Below, piece after piece: positions 24,153 through 33,512 of a DNA stretch of 64,000 bases. Each line of letters opens with the position of its first letter. Within the stretch, counting starts at the first letter, position 1. The stretch comes from JAGVPT01 sp035505655 (lineage in GTDB: Bacteria > Bacteroidota > Ignavibacteria > UBA10030 > UBA8401). The stretch is taken from the NCBI GenBank assembly GCA_035505655.1, contig DATJQP010000034.1, positions 1 to 64,000 of the forward strand, read 5' to 3'. A model generated the notes under the pieces. It was given only the letters and a program-made list of their open reading frames with translations, did no database searches and was not told where the DNA came from. The position numbers and the translations under genes were made by a program.

Positions 24153-26270
24153 ATGAGCCGGAGACGCGGAGTTGTGGTCATTCTCCTCTCCGTCCTTCTA
24201 GCCGTTCGTCTCATCGGTCAACCATCATCCCCTAAAGAGATCATGTTTGCACCCCTTTCGTACGAAGCCGCCGAAGCGAAGGCCGACTCGGTGCTCCGCC
24301 TTATGACTTTGGAGGAGAAGATAGCTTACGTCGGCGGCGACCGGAACTTCTTCATTCGACCCGTCCCCCGTCTGAACCTCCGTGAAGTTTACATGGCGGA
24401 TGCGACGGCGGGCGTGCACATTCGCGACGGGAACGACCTCGGCGTCGCCAAATACGCGATGGACAAATCGACCTCATTTCCGGCTCCGATCTGTCTCGCT
24501 GCAACGTGGGACCCTGAGATCTCACATGCCTACGCCAGGGCGATCGGCGAAGAGTGCAGGCTCGGGGGGATCGGGATTCTTCTTGGACCCGGGGCCAATG
24601 AGTACCGTCAGGCACAGTGCGGCCGCAATTTCGAGTACTTCGGAGAGGACCCCTATCTTCGCTCGCGAATGACCGAGGCGTACGTGGGGGGAGTTCAGAG
24701 CACCGGAACGGTAGCGACACTCAAGCACTTCGTTGCCAACAACACGGATTTTTTCAGGAGAAAGAGCAACAGCATTGTCGACGAGCGGGCGCTCCACGAG
24801 ATCTATCTCCCCCCTTACGAGGCCGGGATTGAAGCAGGGGCGAAAGCAGTGATGACATCCTACAATCTTCTCAACGGAGAGCTTTGCGGCGAGAGCGAGG
24901 AAGTCATCAACAACCTTCTTCGGAAGCAACTGGGATTTCAGTGGCTGGTTATGACCGATTGGTGGTCCGTCCACGACGGAGAGAAGCTCGCCCGCTCGGG
25001 GCAGGATCTTGAGATGCCGTACGCCATCGCGCTCAAGGATGCTCCAGCCCTCCTCAGCGCAGGCAAGATAACGGTCGCTGAAATAGACAGGATGGCGAAG
25101 AGTATCCTCAGGACCTACTTCGCCATGAAACTCGGTGAGCGTGAACGCGACAGCGCCATGGCAAGCCGATTCCCGGATCATGAAGCCACCGCGCTGCAAA
25201 CAGCACGGGAAGGAATTGTCCTCCTCAAGAATACCGGCGGCATCCTGCCGCTTACGGATCAGGCAACCCGGATCCTCATCACCGGACCGTTTGTCGATAC
25301 CCTGGCGGCCGGTGGAGGATCGGCGCTTGTGAAGGGCTATGACACCAGGCTCATGATCGATGAACTGAAAGCTGTCTTTGGGGATCGATTAACCTATTCC
25401 AGAAATCCCTCCGCCGAGCAGATCGCATCTGCTGACGTCGTCCTCTGTAACGTAGGCACGTTGGATTGCGAGGGATGGGACAGGCCGTTCGAGCTTCCGA
25501 AGGAACAGGAGGAGCTCGTCACAAAGTGTGTCACGGGAAATTCTCACACCGTCGTCATCGTGACGTCGGGGGGCGGAATCAGGATGACCGACTGGGCGCC
25601 GAGAGCTGCCGCAATCCTCTATGCATGGTACGGAGGACAGATAGGAAACCGGGCCCTTGCGGAGATCATCGATGGCGAGACGAGTCCCTCGGGAAAGCTT
25701 CCGATCACGATTGAGCGGGAGTTCAAGGATTCTCCCGGGTACGGTTATCTTCCCGCAGGAGAGAAGCTCTATGTAGGTTGGAACGCCGAGGAGGAACAGA
25801 AGCATCCCGTCTACGACGTTCACTACAACGAGGGGATCTTCGTCGGGTACCGGTGGTACGAGAAAAAGAGAATCGAACCTCTCTTCCCGTTCGGCCACGG
25901 CCTTTCCTACACGACCTTTGAATATCGCGACCTGAAGGTTTCGAAGTCGAGGTTCACCACGGCCGACACCGTCACCGTGAGTTTCATAGTGAAGAACACC
26001 GGAAGGAGAAAAGGGTCGGAGGTCGCGCAACTCTACGTGCAGGACCTCATGTCCGCTCTCCCCCGCCCCCTGAAGGAATTGCGGGGATTTCAGCGGGTCA
26101 CACTCGACCCGGGAGAGAGTGCTACGGTGACCCTCCGACTCACAAAGAGAGATTTCTCGTACTGGAGCACGGACACAAAAGACTGGCTCGCCGAAAGGGG
26201 CGGCTTCGTCATCAAGGTCGGATCCTCATCCCGGGACATGAGGCTCGAGCGCGAAATCGAATTGTTCTGA
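24153..26270 (+). CDS. GH3 family glycosidase, secreted
   Basis: A 705-residue GH3 beta-glucosidase-like enzyme with a signal peptide (residues 6-20). The first domain has LTLEEK-like MTLEEKIAYVGG, LKHFVANNTD and the nucleophile Asp in WLVMTDWWSVHDG. The second (alpha/beta sandwich) starts near GIVLLKNTGGILPL. The C-terminal fibronectin-like domain follows FPFGHGLSYTTFEY. Length and order are normal for a three-domain GH3. The frame is open far upstream over the dehydrogenase gene in another phase; the start at 24153 is set by the signal peptide. Confidence 0.92.
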   Translation: MSRRRGVVVILLSVLLAVRLIGQPSSPKEIMFAPLSYEAAEAKADSVLRLMTLEEKIAYVGGDRNFFIRPVPRLNLREVYMADATAGVHIRDGNDLGVAKYAMDKSTSFPAPICLAATWDPEISHAYARAIGEECRLGGIGILLGPGANEYRQAQCGRNFEYFGEDPYLRSRMTEAYVGGVQSTGTVATLKHFVANNTDFFRRKSNSIVDERALHEIYLPPYEAGIEAGAKAVMTSYNLLNGELCGESEEVINNLLRKQLGFQWLVMTDWWSVHDGEKLARSGQDLEMPYAIALKDAPALLSAGKITVAEIDRMAKSILRTYFAMKLGERERDSAMASRFPDHEATALQTAREGIVLLKNTGGILPLTDQATRILITGPFVDTLAAGGGSALVKGYDTRLMIDELKAVFGDRLTYSRNPSAEQIASADVVLCNVGTLDCEGWDRPFELPKEQEELVTKCVTGNSHTVVIVTSGGGIRMTDWAPRAAAILYAWYGGQIGNRALAEIIDGETSPSGKLPITIEREFKDSPGYGYLPAGEKLYVGWNAEEEQKHPVYDVHYNEGIFVGYRWYEKKRIEPLFPFGHGLSYTTFEYRDLKVSKSRFTTADTVTVSFIVKNTGRRKGSEVAQLYVQDLMSALPRPLKELRGFQRVTLDPGESATVTLRLTKRDFSYWSTDTKDWLAERGGFVIKVGSSSRDMRLEREIELF

Positions 26271-26388
26271 AGACGGATCGTTACCGCCCGTCGATCCATT
26301 GCGAAGGCGCCGCAACACTTGACCTTCCCACGCGTGAATCTCCAAGAGTCCGAAAAGTCTTCCTTCCGCGACCTTCCTCCGGGCAAGA

Positions 26389-26417
26389 TTGATACTGTAG
26401 GGAATGTTGCCTATATT
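26389..26417 (+). promoter_or_regulatory. Sigma70-like promoter for the PD40 protein gene
   Basis: TTGATA (26389-26394) and TATATT (26412-26417) are separated by 17 bp, a near-consensus arrangement about 105 bp upstream of the start at 26524. It lies in the 250-bp gap after the GH3 gene, suggesting the downstream gene has its own transcript. Confidence 0.55.
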
Positions 26418-26523
26418 TTCGGCGAACTGGCATTCTCGTTGCTGGCCGATCCGTTGCGCATTCTCTCCACCAGTCCAGACCTTGGACTCTTTGGGCCCGA
26501 TATGATCAACCATTGGAGGCATC

Positions 26524-28026
26524 ATGCTACCGTTCCCGCCCGTGCTCTTCATCCTCTTCAGTCTTTTGCTTCGTCCGGACTCCGGGGCGAGCATCATGTC
26601 TGACGGAGGGCTCGGCATCTTTGAAGGGCACGGCGACATCGGCCATGTGCTGATGCCGGGTACCGTTCAGTACGACTCCTCGACCAGGACGTACCGCATC
26701 GGTGCCAGTGGTGAGAATATGTGGTCCACAAAGGATGCATTCCATTTTGTATGGAAGAAGATGTCCGGCGATGTCTCCCTGACAGCCGATGTCCGATGGC
26801 TCGGCACCGGCGGGAACCCGCACAGGAAGGCCTGTCTCCTTATCCGTCAGAACCTGGAGCCGGACGCCCCCTACGCCGACGCCGCGGTCCATGGCGTTGG
26901 ACTCACTTGCCTTCAGTACCGCGAATCAGCCGGCGCTCCCACCCGCGAAATCATCGCCACCCTCAACGCCCCTCGCACCGTAAGGATCCAGAAAGAAGGA
27001 GATTATGTCTTCATGTCGATTGCTCAGGAGGGTGAAAAGATCCACTCGGCGGGCGGTTCTTTCAAGATCAAGCTCTCAGACCCGTTCTATGTCGGGCTGG
27101 GCGTTTGCGCGCACGACAGCAATGCCTTCGAACAGGCGGAATTTGCCAATGTCGAGATCGTGAATGGCAAAGCTCAGGCCAAGGGAGAGCCGGTTCTGGA
27201 GAGCACACTCGAGACGGTCTCCATCGCTTCAACCGACCGAACAGTTGTCTACCAGGTGCGCAATCATATCGAAGCGCCGAACTGGTCACGGGACGGAAAA
27301 TCTCTCATCTTCAACAGAGAGGGGCATCTCTACACGCTCCCCGTGACGGGTGGAACGCCACAACCTCTGGAGACCGGCTTCGCCGTACGATGCAACAACG
27401 ATCACGGCCTCTCCCCCGACGGATCGCTCCTGGCGATCAGCGATCAATCAAAAGACGAAAAATCCAGGATCTACGTTCTCCCGGGCAACGGTGGGACGCC
27501 CCGGCTTGTCACTCCGCTAGCCCCTTCGTACTGGCATGGATGGTCGCCGGATGGAACAACGCTCGCCTACTGCGCTGAGCGGGGAGGCAACTTCGACATT
27601 TATACCATTCCCGTCGGCGGCGGCGAAGAAACGCGCCTGACGACAGCACCCGGTTTGGACGATGGCCCGGACTACGCTCCCGACGGAAAATTCATCTACT
27701 TCAATTCTGAACGAACCGGACTGATGCAGATCTGGCGCATGAAACCCGACGGGAGCGACCAGGAACAGGTGACGAACGACGAGTACAACAACTGGTTCGC
27801 GCATCCTTCGCCCGACGGAAAGTGGATCGTCTTTCTCTCGTACGAAAAAGAGGTCACGGGGCATCCTGCGAACAAGGACGTCATGCTGAGGCTCATGCCG
27901 ATCGGCGGCGGTGAAATTCGAGTCATCGCCAAACTCTTCGGCGGGCAGGGAACGATCAACGTGCCATCCTGGTCGCCGGACAGCCAGAATGTTGCCTTCG
28001 TCAGCTATCGGCTGGCAACTCCTTGA
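26524..28026 (+). CDS. Secreted PD40/TolB-like beta-propeller protein
   Basis: A 500-residue protein with a signal peptide. Residues about 30-215 form a DUF1349/concanavalin-like domain (WKKMSGDVSLTADVRWLG, HRKACLLIRQNL). From about 235 come at least five WD40-like PD40 repeats, each with a W-S-x-D-G or S-P-D-G core (APNWSRDGKSLIF, GLSPDGSLLAI, WSPDGTTLAY, YAPDGKFIYF, SPDGKWIVF, WSPDSQNVAF). It binds rather than cleaves by family precedent; a ligand, possibly a carbohydrate, is inferred from location. TTGGAGG precedes the ATG. Confidence 0.82.
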   Translation: MLPFPPVLFILFSLLLRPDSGASIMSDGGLGIFEGHGDIGHVLMPGTVQYDSSTRTYRIGASGENMWSTKDAFHFVWKKMSGDVSLTADVRWLGTGGNPHRKACLLIRQNLEPDAPYADAAVHGVGLTCLQYRESAGAPTREIIATLNAPRTVRIQKEGDYVFMSIAQEGEKIHSAGGSFKIKLSDPFYVGLGVCAHDSNAFEQAEFANVEIVNGKAQAKGEPVLESTLETVSIASTDRTVVYQVRNHIEAPNWSRDGKSLIFNREGHLYTLPVTGGTPQPLETGFAVRCNNDHGLSPDGSLLAISDQSKDEKSRIYVLPGNGGTPRLVTPLAPSYWHGWSPDGTTLAYCAERGGNFDIYTIPVGGGEETRLTTAPGLDDGPDYAPDGKFIYFNSERTGLMQIWRMKPDGSDQEQVTNDEYNNWFAHPSPDGKWIVFLSYEKEVTGHPANKDVMLRLMPIGGGEIRVIAKLFGGQGTINVPSWSPDSQNVAFVSYRLATP

Positions 28027-28331
28027 CGGTGCATCCGTCAGCCGATCCATCCAACGGAAAGTTTGTTCAACCCGCTGGAGAATCGCAGAATTAATCGGGG
28101 GTGATTCCTGAGCATTGATGGCCATTGTGTGGCCTCTTGAGAATTGAGTGTTGATTGCCGATAATGTCAATAAGGGGCAGACCGTGCAGCGATGGCCTGC
28201 CCGCCGGAGGAGGAGGTAGCTGGAAAATGCCTATCCTCCCCGAATGAGATAAGGCGGCCTGGCGATTTCACAACCTCTTCCGCCTGAAAGTCTCCTCGCC
28301 TTCTCTTCGTCGGTCGCTGCAAAGAGGCTTC
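28027..28331. other. Intergenic region, no gene recognised
   Basis: About 305 bp before the propeller-sensor gene. It contains purine-rich tracts and a short GGAGGA/TCCTCC-like inverted match near 28209-28236 but no T-run, tRNA-like T-arm or coding motif. It probably holds the promoter of the sensor gene. Confidence 0.4.
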
Positions 28332-30896
28332 ATGGAAACCCTCGTCCAGCATCGCTGGTCACTTCTGATCCTCGCATCGATCCTCGCGCTTGTAACGTCC
28401 TCGACGCTTTTCGCTCTGGACCCCCAGAAAACAATCGCTCAATACGGTCAGACCGTCTGGCTGCGACAGAACGGACTTCCGGCAAATGCCGTCAACACGG
28501 CTGTCCAGTCAAAGGAGGGATACATTTACATCGGGACGTCGACCGGTCTCTTCGGGTTCGACGGGGTCAATTTCCGGAGGATTGGAGTCGACCCGGGAGA
28601 AGAAAAATCGAGGCAAACGATCTCTGCCCTCTGTTCGGCGAGCGATAGCAGTCTCTGGATCGGGACCGAGTACAAGGGGCTTCGCCGGATCCGAGGCGGG
28701 AAAATTTCCTCGTACGGCCTCGCCGAGGGATTCTTCGACACCCAGGTGCTGGAACTCCTCGAAAGCCGTTCAGGCCGCATGTACGTCGGAACCGCGATCG
28801 GAGTCTACAGGTTCGACAACGGAAAATTCGCCCCCATCTTGCTTAAGCCCAACTTTATCACGGCTCTTGCAGAAGACTCAGCGGGACGTCTATGGATTGG
28901 CACTCACCACGGCATCCGGATTGTTGATGAGGAGCGTCCTGATCACGTCGTGAGCATCACGACAAAAGATGGCCTTCCCACCGACATTACAACCTGCCTC
29001 TTTGCCGACCGGCGGGGAAATATGTGGATCGGGACGGTCTCCGGGCTTGTTCGCTGTCAGGGAGGGAAAATGGACAGGCCAACCTTGCTCCACGGCCCTT
29101 CCGACATTCATATCAACGTGATTCGCGAGGACCGGGACGGGAACATCTGGGTGGGAACGAACACCGGCGGACTGAACCGCCTTGCCAATGGGAAATGGAC
29201 GGTGCTGCGAAAATCGGATGGGCTGACCGACGACCAGGTTTCGTCAATCCTCGAAGACCGAGAAGGGAGCCTTTGGGTTGGTACAGCCGATGGTTTGAAT
29301 CAATTTAAGAACGTCAGCCTCACCACATTCACGACGTACGAAGGCTTGACGAACGATTACATCTCCAGCGTCGTCGAGACTCCGGACAAGACGCTCTATT
29401 TCCTCAGCGACCAGGGATCGAGCGTCATGGAACTCCGGAACGGAAAATTCCGAAAGTACCAGATTTCCGTGGGGCCCGCGTTCGTCGCGCACGACGGACG
29501 CCTCTGGATCGGCCAGAACGGCTACCTCTGCGATATCATGAACGGCAAGCTCACGAAATACGACTCGACCTGTGGCGTCCCGCAACACTGGATCTCTGCG
29601 ATCACCGAGGACGACGAGGGCCTCATTTTCTATTCCGACCATGTAGGGATACGCCGCTTTGTCAATCACCGGGTCGCTCCGTACCTCATGGCGCGCGGAG
29701 AACAGTACCCTTCGGTCGAGTACGTCGTCTGTTTCTACCAGCAGCGAAAAGATCTGCTTTGGGTCGGCACGACCGACTCGCTGGTGAAAATTGAGGGGGG
29801 CGTCAGCGTAGGGTTTACGAAAAAGGATGGACTGGCAGGGAACTGGGTCAGTTCGATCTACGATGACAAGAAGGGCTCGCTCTATTTTAGCTCCCCCCAG
29901 GGTGGCCTGACACGATACAGGGAGGGGCGGTTTACGGCATTCAACACCGCGGTCGGTCTGTTCGTCGACGAGATTTACTGTGTCATCGGCGACGATGTCG
30001 GCGGACTGTGGTTGAGCAGTCCGGTTGGAATCGGCCATGTCGACCGACAGGAGTTGGAGGATTATGCCGAGGGGCGGGTGTCGTCGATCCACTCGAAGGT
30101 TTTTGTCACCGTGGACGGGATGAAGACTGACGAATGTTTCGGAGGATGGCAACCTGCCGGCTGGAAAACGCACGACGGCAACATCTGGTTTGCCACGCGC
30201 AAAGGGGCCGTCATGATCGATCCGCGCAAATTCAGATTCAACGCCATCCCGCCTCCGACCCTCATCGAAGAAGTTGACGTCAACGAGCATCCGGCCCCGG
30301 ACCTTGGCCCGGTCGAGCTCGATCCGGGATCGGACAAACTTGAGTTCCACTATACGGCACTGAGTTTCCTCGTGCCGAGCCGAGTGACGTTCAAATATAT
30401 GCTCAAGGGGTACGACACACGCTGGGTCGATGCGGGCACGCGGAGGGTCGCGTACTACACCAATCTCTCTCCCGGCGACTACCGTTTCCAGGTGATAGCC
30501 TGCAACAACGACGGCGTCTGGAACGAGACGGGTGCCTCGTTCCCCTTCATCCTCAAGCCTCATTTCTACGAGACGTACTGGTTCTATGGACTCCTCCTCG
30601 TCGTTCTCGGCGGCGGGTCGTTCGGCCTCTACCGGGTCCGTGTGTGGCAACTCATCCGAAATGAAAGGAACCTCCAGCAGAAAGTCGACGAGGCCCTTGC
30701 CAACATCAAAGTCCTCGGCGGACTTATTCCGATCTGTTCCAACTGCAAGAAAATCAGGAACGACGCCGGCTATTGGGATCTCCTCGAAGGATATATTCAG
30801 AGTCACTCACAGGCCAAATTCTCGCACGGCCTCTGCCCCGATTGCGCGAAGCAGCTCTATCCAGGCGTTTTCCCCTCGAATGAAGGCAAGTCCTGA
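28332..30896 (+). CDS. Regulator-propeller/Y_Y_Y sensor with C-terminal four-Cys tail
   Basis: An 854-residue protein. A signal/anchor is followed by about a dozen two-component-regulator propeller repeats (pattern LWIGT-x-x-G-L, for example near 107, 195, 232, 276 and 317), then a Y_Y_Y domain (about 655-735), one membrane span (about 752-772) and a short coiled coil. Hybrid two-component sensors of this type usually continue into a histidine kinase; here the protein ends with a 58-residue cytoplasmic tail. Its cysteines pair as CSNC (802, 805) and CPDC (835, 838), with GYW, SHSQAKFSHG between them. That tail is known at the end of many PAS-type signalling proteins and probably binds zinc. 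The output is unknown. Confidence 0.85.
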   Translation: METLVQHRWSLLILASILALVTSSTLFALDPQKTIAQYGQTVWLRQNGLPANAVNTAVQSKEGYIYIGTSTGLFGFDGVNFRRIGVDPGEEKSRQTISALCSASDSSLWIGTEYKGLRRIRGGKISSYGLAEGFFDTQVLELLESRSGRMYVGTAIGVYRFDNGKFAPILLKPNFITALAEDSAGRLWIGTHHGIRIVDEERPDHVVSITTKDGLPTDITTCLFADRRGNMWIGTVSGLVRCQGGKMDRPTLLHGPSDIHINVIREDRDGNIWVGTNTGGLNRLANGKWTVLRKSDGLTDDQVSSILEDREGSLWVGTADGLNQFKNVSLTTFTTYEGLTNDYISSVVETPDKTLYFLSDQGSSVMELRNGKFRKYQISVGPAFVAHDGRLWIGQNGYLCDIMNGKLTKYDSTCGVPQHWISAITEDDEGLIFYSDHVGIRRFVNHRVAPYLMARGEQYPSVEYVVCFYQQRKDLLWVGTTDSLVKIEGGVSVGFTKKDGLAGNWVSSIYDDKKGSLYFSSPQGGLTRYREGRFTAFNTAVGLFVDEIYCVIGDDVGGLWLSSPVGIGHVDRQELEDYAEGRVSSIHSKVFVTVDGMKTDECFGGWQPAGWKTHDGNIWFATRKGAVMIDPRKFRFNAIPPPTLIEEVDVNEHPAPDLGPVELDPGSDKLEFHYTALSFLVPSRVTFKYMLKGYDTRWVDAGTRRVAYYTNLSPGDYRFQVIACNNDGVWNETGASFPFILKPHFYETYWFYGLLLVVLGGGSFGLYRVRVWQLIRNERNLQQKVDEALANIKVLGGLIPICSNCKKIRNDAGYWDLLEGYIQSHSQAKFSHGLCPDCAKQLYPGVFPSNEGKS

Positions 30897-31100
30897 GGCG
30901 GCAGCTCCATCTTTTTTTCTCCCCTCCCCTTTTCCGGCATGAACAGATTGTCGACGATGATCCTCCGATGACGGACGGATGACGACGAAACGTGTCCTGA
31001 TGCACGTTCTCTTAGCGTCCTACCTTGCCTGATTGAAGAAAGAGAACCCGCCATCCTGGGCGAACGAAGGGTGGTGCGAGCGTGGAGAGACTCTGGCAAA

Positions 31101-31125
31101 GCCATCCCTTCGGCAGAAGGATGGC
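31101..31125. repeat. Inverted repeat upstream of lemA
   Basis: GCCATCCCTTC pairs with GAAGGATGGC around the loop GGCA, with one bulged C. It lies about 45 bp upstream of the lemA promoter -35 element. It could be a terminator for read-through or an operator. Confidence 0.45.
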
Positions 31126-31168
31126 GGGGCCATCGACGAATTGTTCAACTACGGGCACCATCGATCTT

Positions 31169-31197
31169 TTGCAACTTTGGGCGATGCTCGCTATATT
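31169..31197 (+). promoter_or_regulatory. Sigma70-like promoter for lemA-htpX
   Basis: TTGCAA (31169-31174) and TATATT (31192-31197) with exactly 17 bp between them, about 50 bp upstream of the lemA start. The same elements and spacing recur at other loci in this window, which strengthens the call. Confidence 0.6.
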
Positions 31198-31248
31198 GAC
31201 AAGGTTTAACAAACGTCATCCGCTCCAAATCTCATCCGGAGGCTCACG

Positions 31249-31812
31249 ATGGCACTCATCCTTCTCCTCATCATCCTCGTTCTTCTCGTCGTCTGGGTTA
31301 TTGCACAATTCAACTCTCTCGTGAGGCTGCGAAACCAAACACTCAACGGTTGGAAACAGATCGACGTTCAACTCAAGCGCCGCCACGACCTCATCCCGAA
31401 CCTCGTCAACACCGTCAAAGGGTTCATGGAGTTTGAGCAGGAGACGCTGCAGAAAGTGATCGCCGCCCGCAACGCTGCAGTCTCGGCCACCGGCGTTGCA
31501 GATTCCGCCGCAAAGGAAGGAGAATTGAGTGGAGCACTTTCCAGGCTCTTCGCCCTGACGGAAAACTATCCCACGCTCAAGTCGAATGAAAACGTCAGGC
31601 AGCTTCAGGAAGAACTCACCGCGACGGAGAACAAGATCAGTTTCGCACGGCAGTTCTACAACGACATCGCGACAAAATTCAACACGGCGCAGCAGGTCTT
31701 CCCCGGAACGATCATAGCTTCCGTGTTCAACTTTCGCCCCTCTGAATTATTTGAGGTGAAGGATGCCGCCGAACGGGAGGTTCCATCGGTGGATCTTTCA
31801 CTCAAAAAATAG
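31249..31812 (+). CDS. lemA: LemA family protein
   Basis: A 187-residue LemA protein. It has an N-terminal membrane span (about 3-18), then the family core NSLVRLRNQTLNGWKQIDVQLKRRHDLIPNLV, the helical ENYPTLKSNENV segment near 105 and the C-terminal VFPGTIIASVFNF motif. The bulk is a periplasm- or cytoplasm-facing helical bundle. Its exact role is unknown, but lemA commonly precedes htpX, as here (nine bases between the genes). Confidence 0.93.
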   Translation: MALILLLIILVLLVVWVIAQFNSLVRLRNQTLNGWKQIDVQLKRRHDLIPNLVNTVKGFMEFEQETLQKVIAARNAAVSATGVADSAAKEGELSGALSRLFALTENYPTLKSNENVRQLQEELTATENKISFARQFYNDIATKFNTAQQVFPGTIIASVFNFRPSELFEVKDAAEREVPSVDLSLKK

Positions 31813-31821
31813 GGGGCTGCC

Positions 31822-32781
31822 ATGATTTCGCGCAACATCTACGAGCAGGAGGGCGCGAACAAGCGAAACACGCTCTTCATCATGGGCTTGTTCGTCCTTT
31901 TCGTAGGCTTCCTTGGATGCGGTTTCGACGTCTTCTACTTCGGCTTTGGCCGCGGAGGGCTCGACATTCCGATCGCAACCGTGATTGCCCTGATGATCGG
32001 AAGCTGGAGCGCCGTTTCAGGCCTGGAAAGCGGCGCGTCGAGAGTCCTCGCTTCGTGTGACGCACAACCGGTCGACGAGCATGACCCCAAGTACCAGACG
32101 TACCGGGATGTGGCCGAAGAAATGGCTATTGCCGCCGGCCTGCCGGTTCCTAAGCTCTATGTCATCCCCGATCCGGACCCCAATGCCTTTGCCACCGGGA
32201 AGGATCCTCAGCATGCCTCGATTGCCGTGACGGAGGGGCTTCTGGAGAAACTGAACCGGGAGGAGCTTCAGGGTGTGATCGGGCACGAGATGAGTCATGT
32301 TCGGAATTACGATATCAGGATGATGACCCTCGTTGCAGCGCTGATCGGTGCGGTCCTTCTGTTGTCCGAAGCGGGGTTGAGATCGGGAAGGTTTGGCTTC
32401 GGAGGACGGCGACGGAGTTCGTCCCGCGGAGGCGCGGGAGTGATTTTTCTTGTCCTCTGGATCCTCGCTCTCATCCTTGCACCGATCATCGCCAGGCTCC
32501 TTGCCATGACCGTCTCGAGGCAGAGAGAGTATCTTGCCGATGCCTCTGGGGCAGAGTTGACCCGGAACCCCAAAGCGCTTGTCTCCGCCCTGGTGAAGAT
32601 CGATCAGTCCGTCGACCCGACGCGGTCGATCAAGAAAGGGACCGCCTGTCTGTGCATCGCGGATCCTCTCGGAAGCAATGTGAACAACAAAGAGGGCTTC
32701 TTTGCAGAGCTGTTCGGGACCCACCCCCCGATCAGCAAACGCATCCTGCTCCTCCAGGCAATGTCGTACGAGCACGCGTGA
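31822..32781 (+). CDS. htpX: HtpX-like M48 zinc metalloprotease
   Basis: A 319-residue membrane protease for quality control of membrane proteins. The catalytic motif is GHEMSH (His155, Glu156, His159), and the third zinc ligand is likely the Glu in QREYLADASGAEL. Spans lie at about 16-36, 47-66, 168-184 and 205-230. The tail IADPLGSNVNN, THPPISKRILLL is typical. Its TGA stop overlaps the GTG of the downstream ABC ATPase, so the three genes are translationally linked. Confidence 0.93.
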   Translation: MISRNIYEQEGANKRNTLFIMGLFVLFVGFLGCGFDVFYFGFGRGGLDIPIATVIALMIGSWSAVSGLESGASRVLASCDAQPVDEHDPKYQTYRDVAEEMAIAAGLPVPKLYVIPDPDPNAFATGKDPQHASIAVTEGLLEKLNREELQGVIGHEMSHVRNYDIRMMTLVAALIGAVLLLSEAGLRSGRFGFGGRRRSSSRGGAGVIFLVLWILALILAPIIARLLAMTVSRQREYLADASGAELTRNPKALVSALVKIDQSVDPTRSIKKGTACLCIADPLGSNVNNKEGFFAELFGTHPPISKRILLLQAMSYEHA

Positions 32782-33512
32782 CGCCCCTTCTCTCCATAAC
32801 GCACCTCGCGAAATACTTCAACGGCCTCAAAGCCGTAGACGGCGTGTCATTCGACCTCCAGCCCGGTGAGATCGTCGGTCTTCTTGGCCCCAACGGAGCC
32901 GGCAAGACAACCACGCTTCGTTGCATCTGCGGAATTCTGCGCCCCGACGCAGGTCTCATTGTCGCCGACGGCCACAGCCTGCGCGATGAGGAACAGCAGG
33001 CCAAGTCCCTCATGGCGTTCGTCCCGGAAACGCCGAACCCGTACGATCTCCTCACCGTGCGTGAACACATCCGCTTTGTCGCGATGTGCTATGGCACGCT
33101 CGACCTCTTCGAAGCATCGATTGAGGAACTTCTCGGGCGATTTGAGCTCAAAGAGAAGGAAGATGCGCTTTGCGTTACGCTTTCAAAGGGGATGAAACAG
33201 AAGCTTATGATCGCGTGCGCGTTCGTGCACAGGGCGACGATCTTCCTCTTCGACGAGCCGATGGTCGGTCTGGATCCAAAGAGTCAGTTCATGCTGAAGA
33301 GTGATATGCATCGACTGCGCGCGGAGGGTGCGTCCATCCTCGTCAGCACTCACCAGCTCGACACCGCGGAGAAACTCTGCGACCGCGTCGTCATCATGCA
33401 GGAGGGGAAGAAACTTGCCGAGGGAAGCATACAACAGCTTCAGCAGCAGGCCGCCATGAGGGGGAATTCCCTCGAGGAGGTTTTTCTCCGCCTCACCGGG
33501 GAGCAATCGTGA
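32778..33512 (+). CDS. ABC transporter ATP-binding protein
   Basis: A 244-residue ABC ATPase of the multidrug/Cu-processing exporter type. Walker A is GPNGAGKTTT, the signature is LSKGMKQKL, Walker B is IFLFDEPMVGLD, and the switch His is in STHQL. The start is a GTG within a GTGA overlap with htpX; the longer open frame upstream lies inside htpX. Its partner is the permease starting in a second GTGA overlap at 33509. Confidence 0.92.
   Translation: MTPLLSITHLAKYFNGLKAVDGVSFDLQPGEIVGLLGPNGAGKTTTLRCICGILRPDAGLIVADGHSLRDEEQQAKSLMAFVPETPNPYDLLTVREHIRFVAMCYGTLDLFEASIEELLGRFELKEKEDALCVTLSKGMKQKLMIACAFVHRATIFLFDEPMVGLDPKSQFMLKSDMHRLRAEGASILVSTHQLDTAEKLCDRVVIMQEGKKLAEGSIQQLQQQAAMRGNSLEEVFLRLTGEQS

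Larger units (their letters stand above)
30897..31248. other. Intergenic region with hairpin and promoter
   Basis: About 350 bp without a gene. It begins with a T-run soon after the sensor stop codon (near 30914-30921, no good stem seen), carries an inverted repeat at 31101-31125, and has a near-consensus promoter at 31169-31197 for lemA. Confidence 0.5.

Noticed and set aside
29244..30806. 520-codon open frame antisense to the propeller sensor
   Set aside because: It has no domain pattern and mirrors the codon bias of the sense gene; long antisense frames are expected at this G+C. The same reasoning excludes 43917-44870 (antisense to rsmB), 41724-42887 and 35187-35963.
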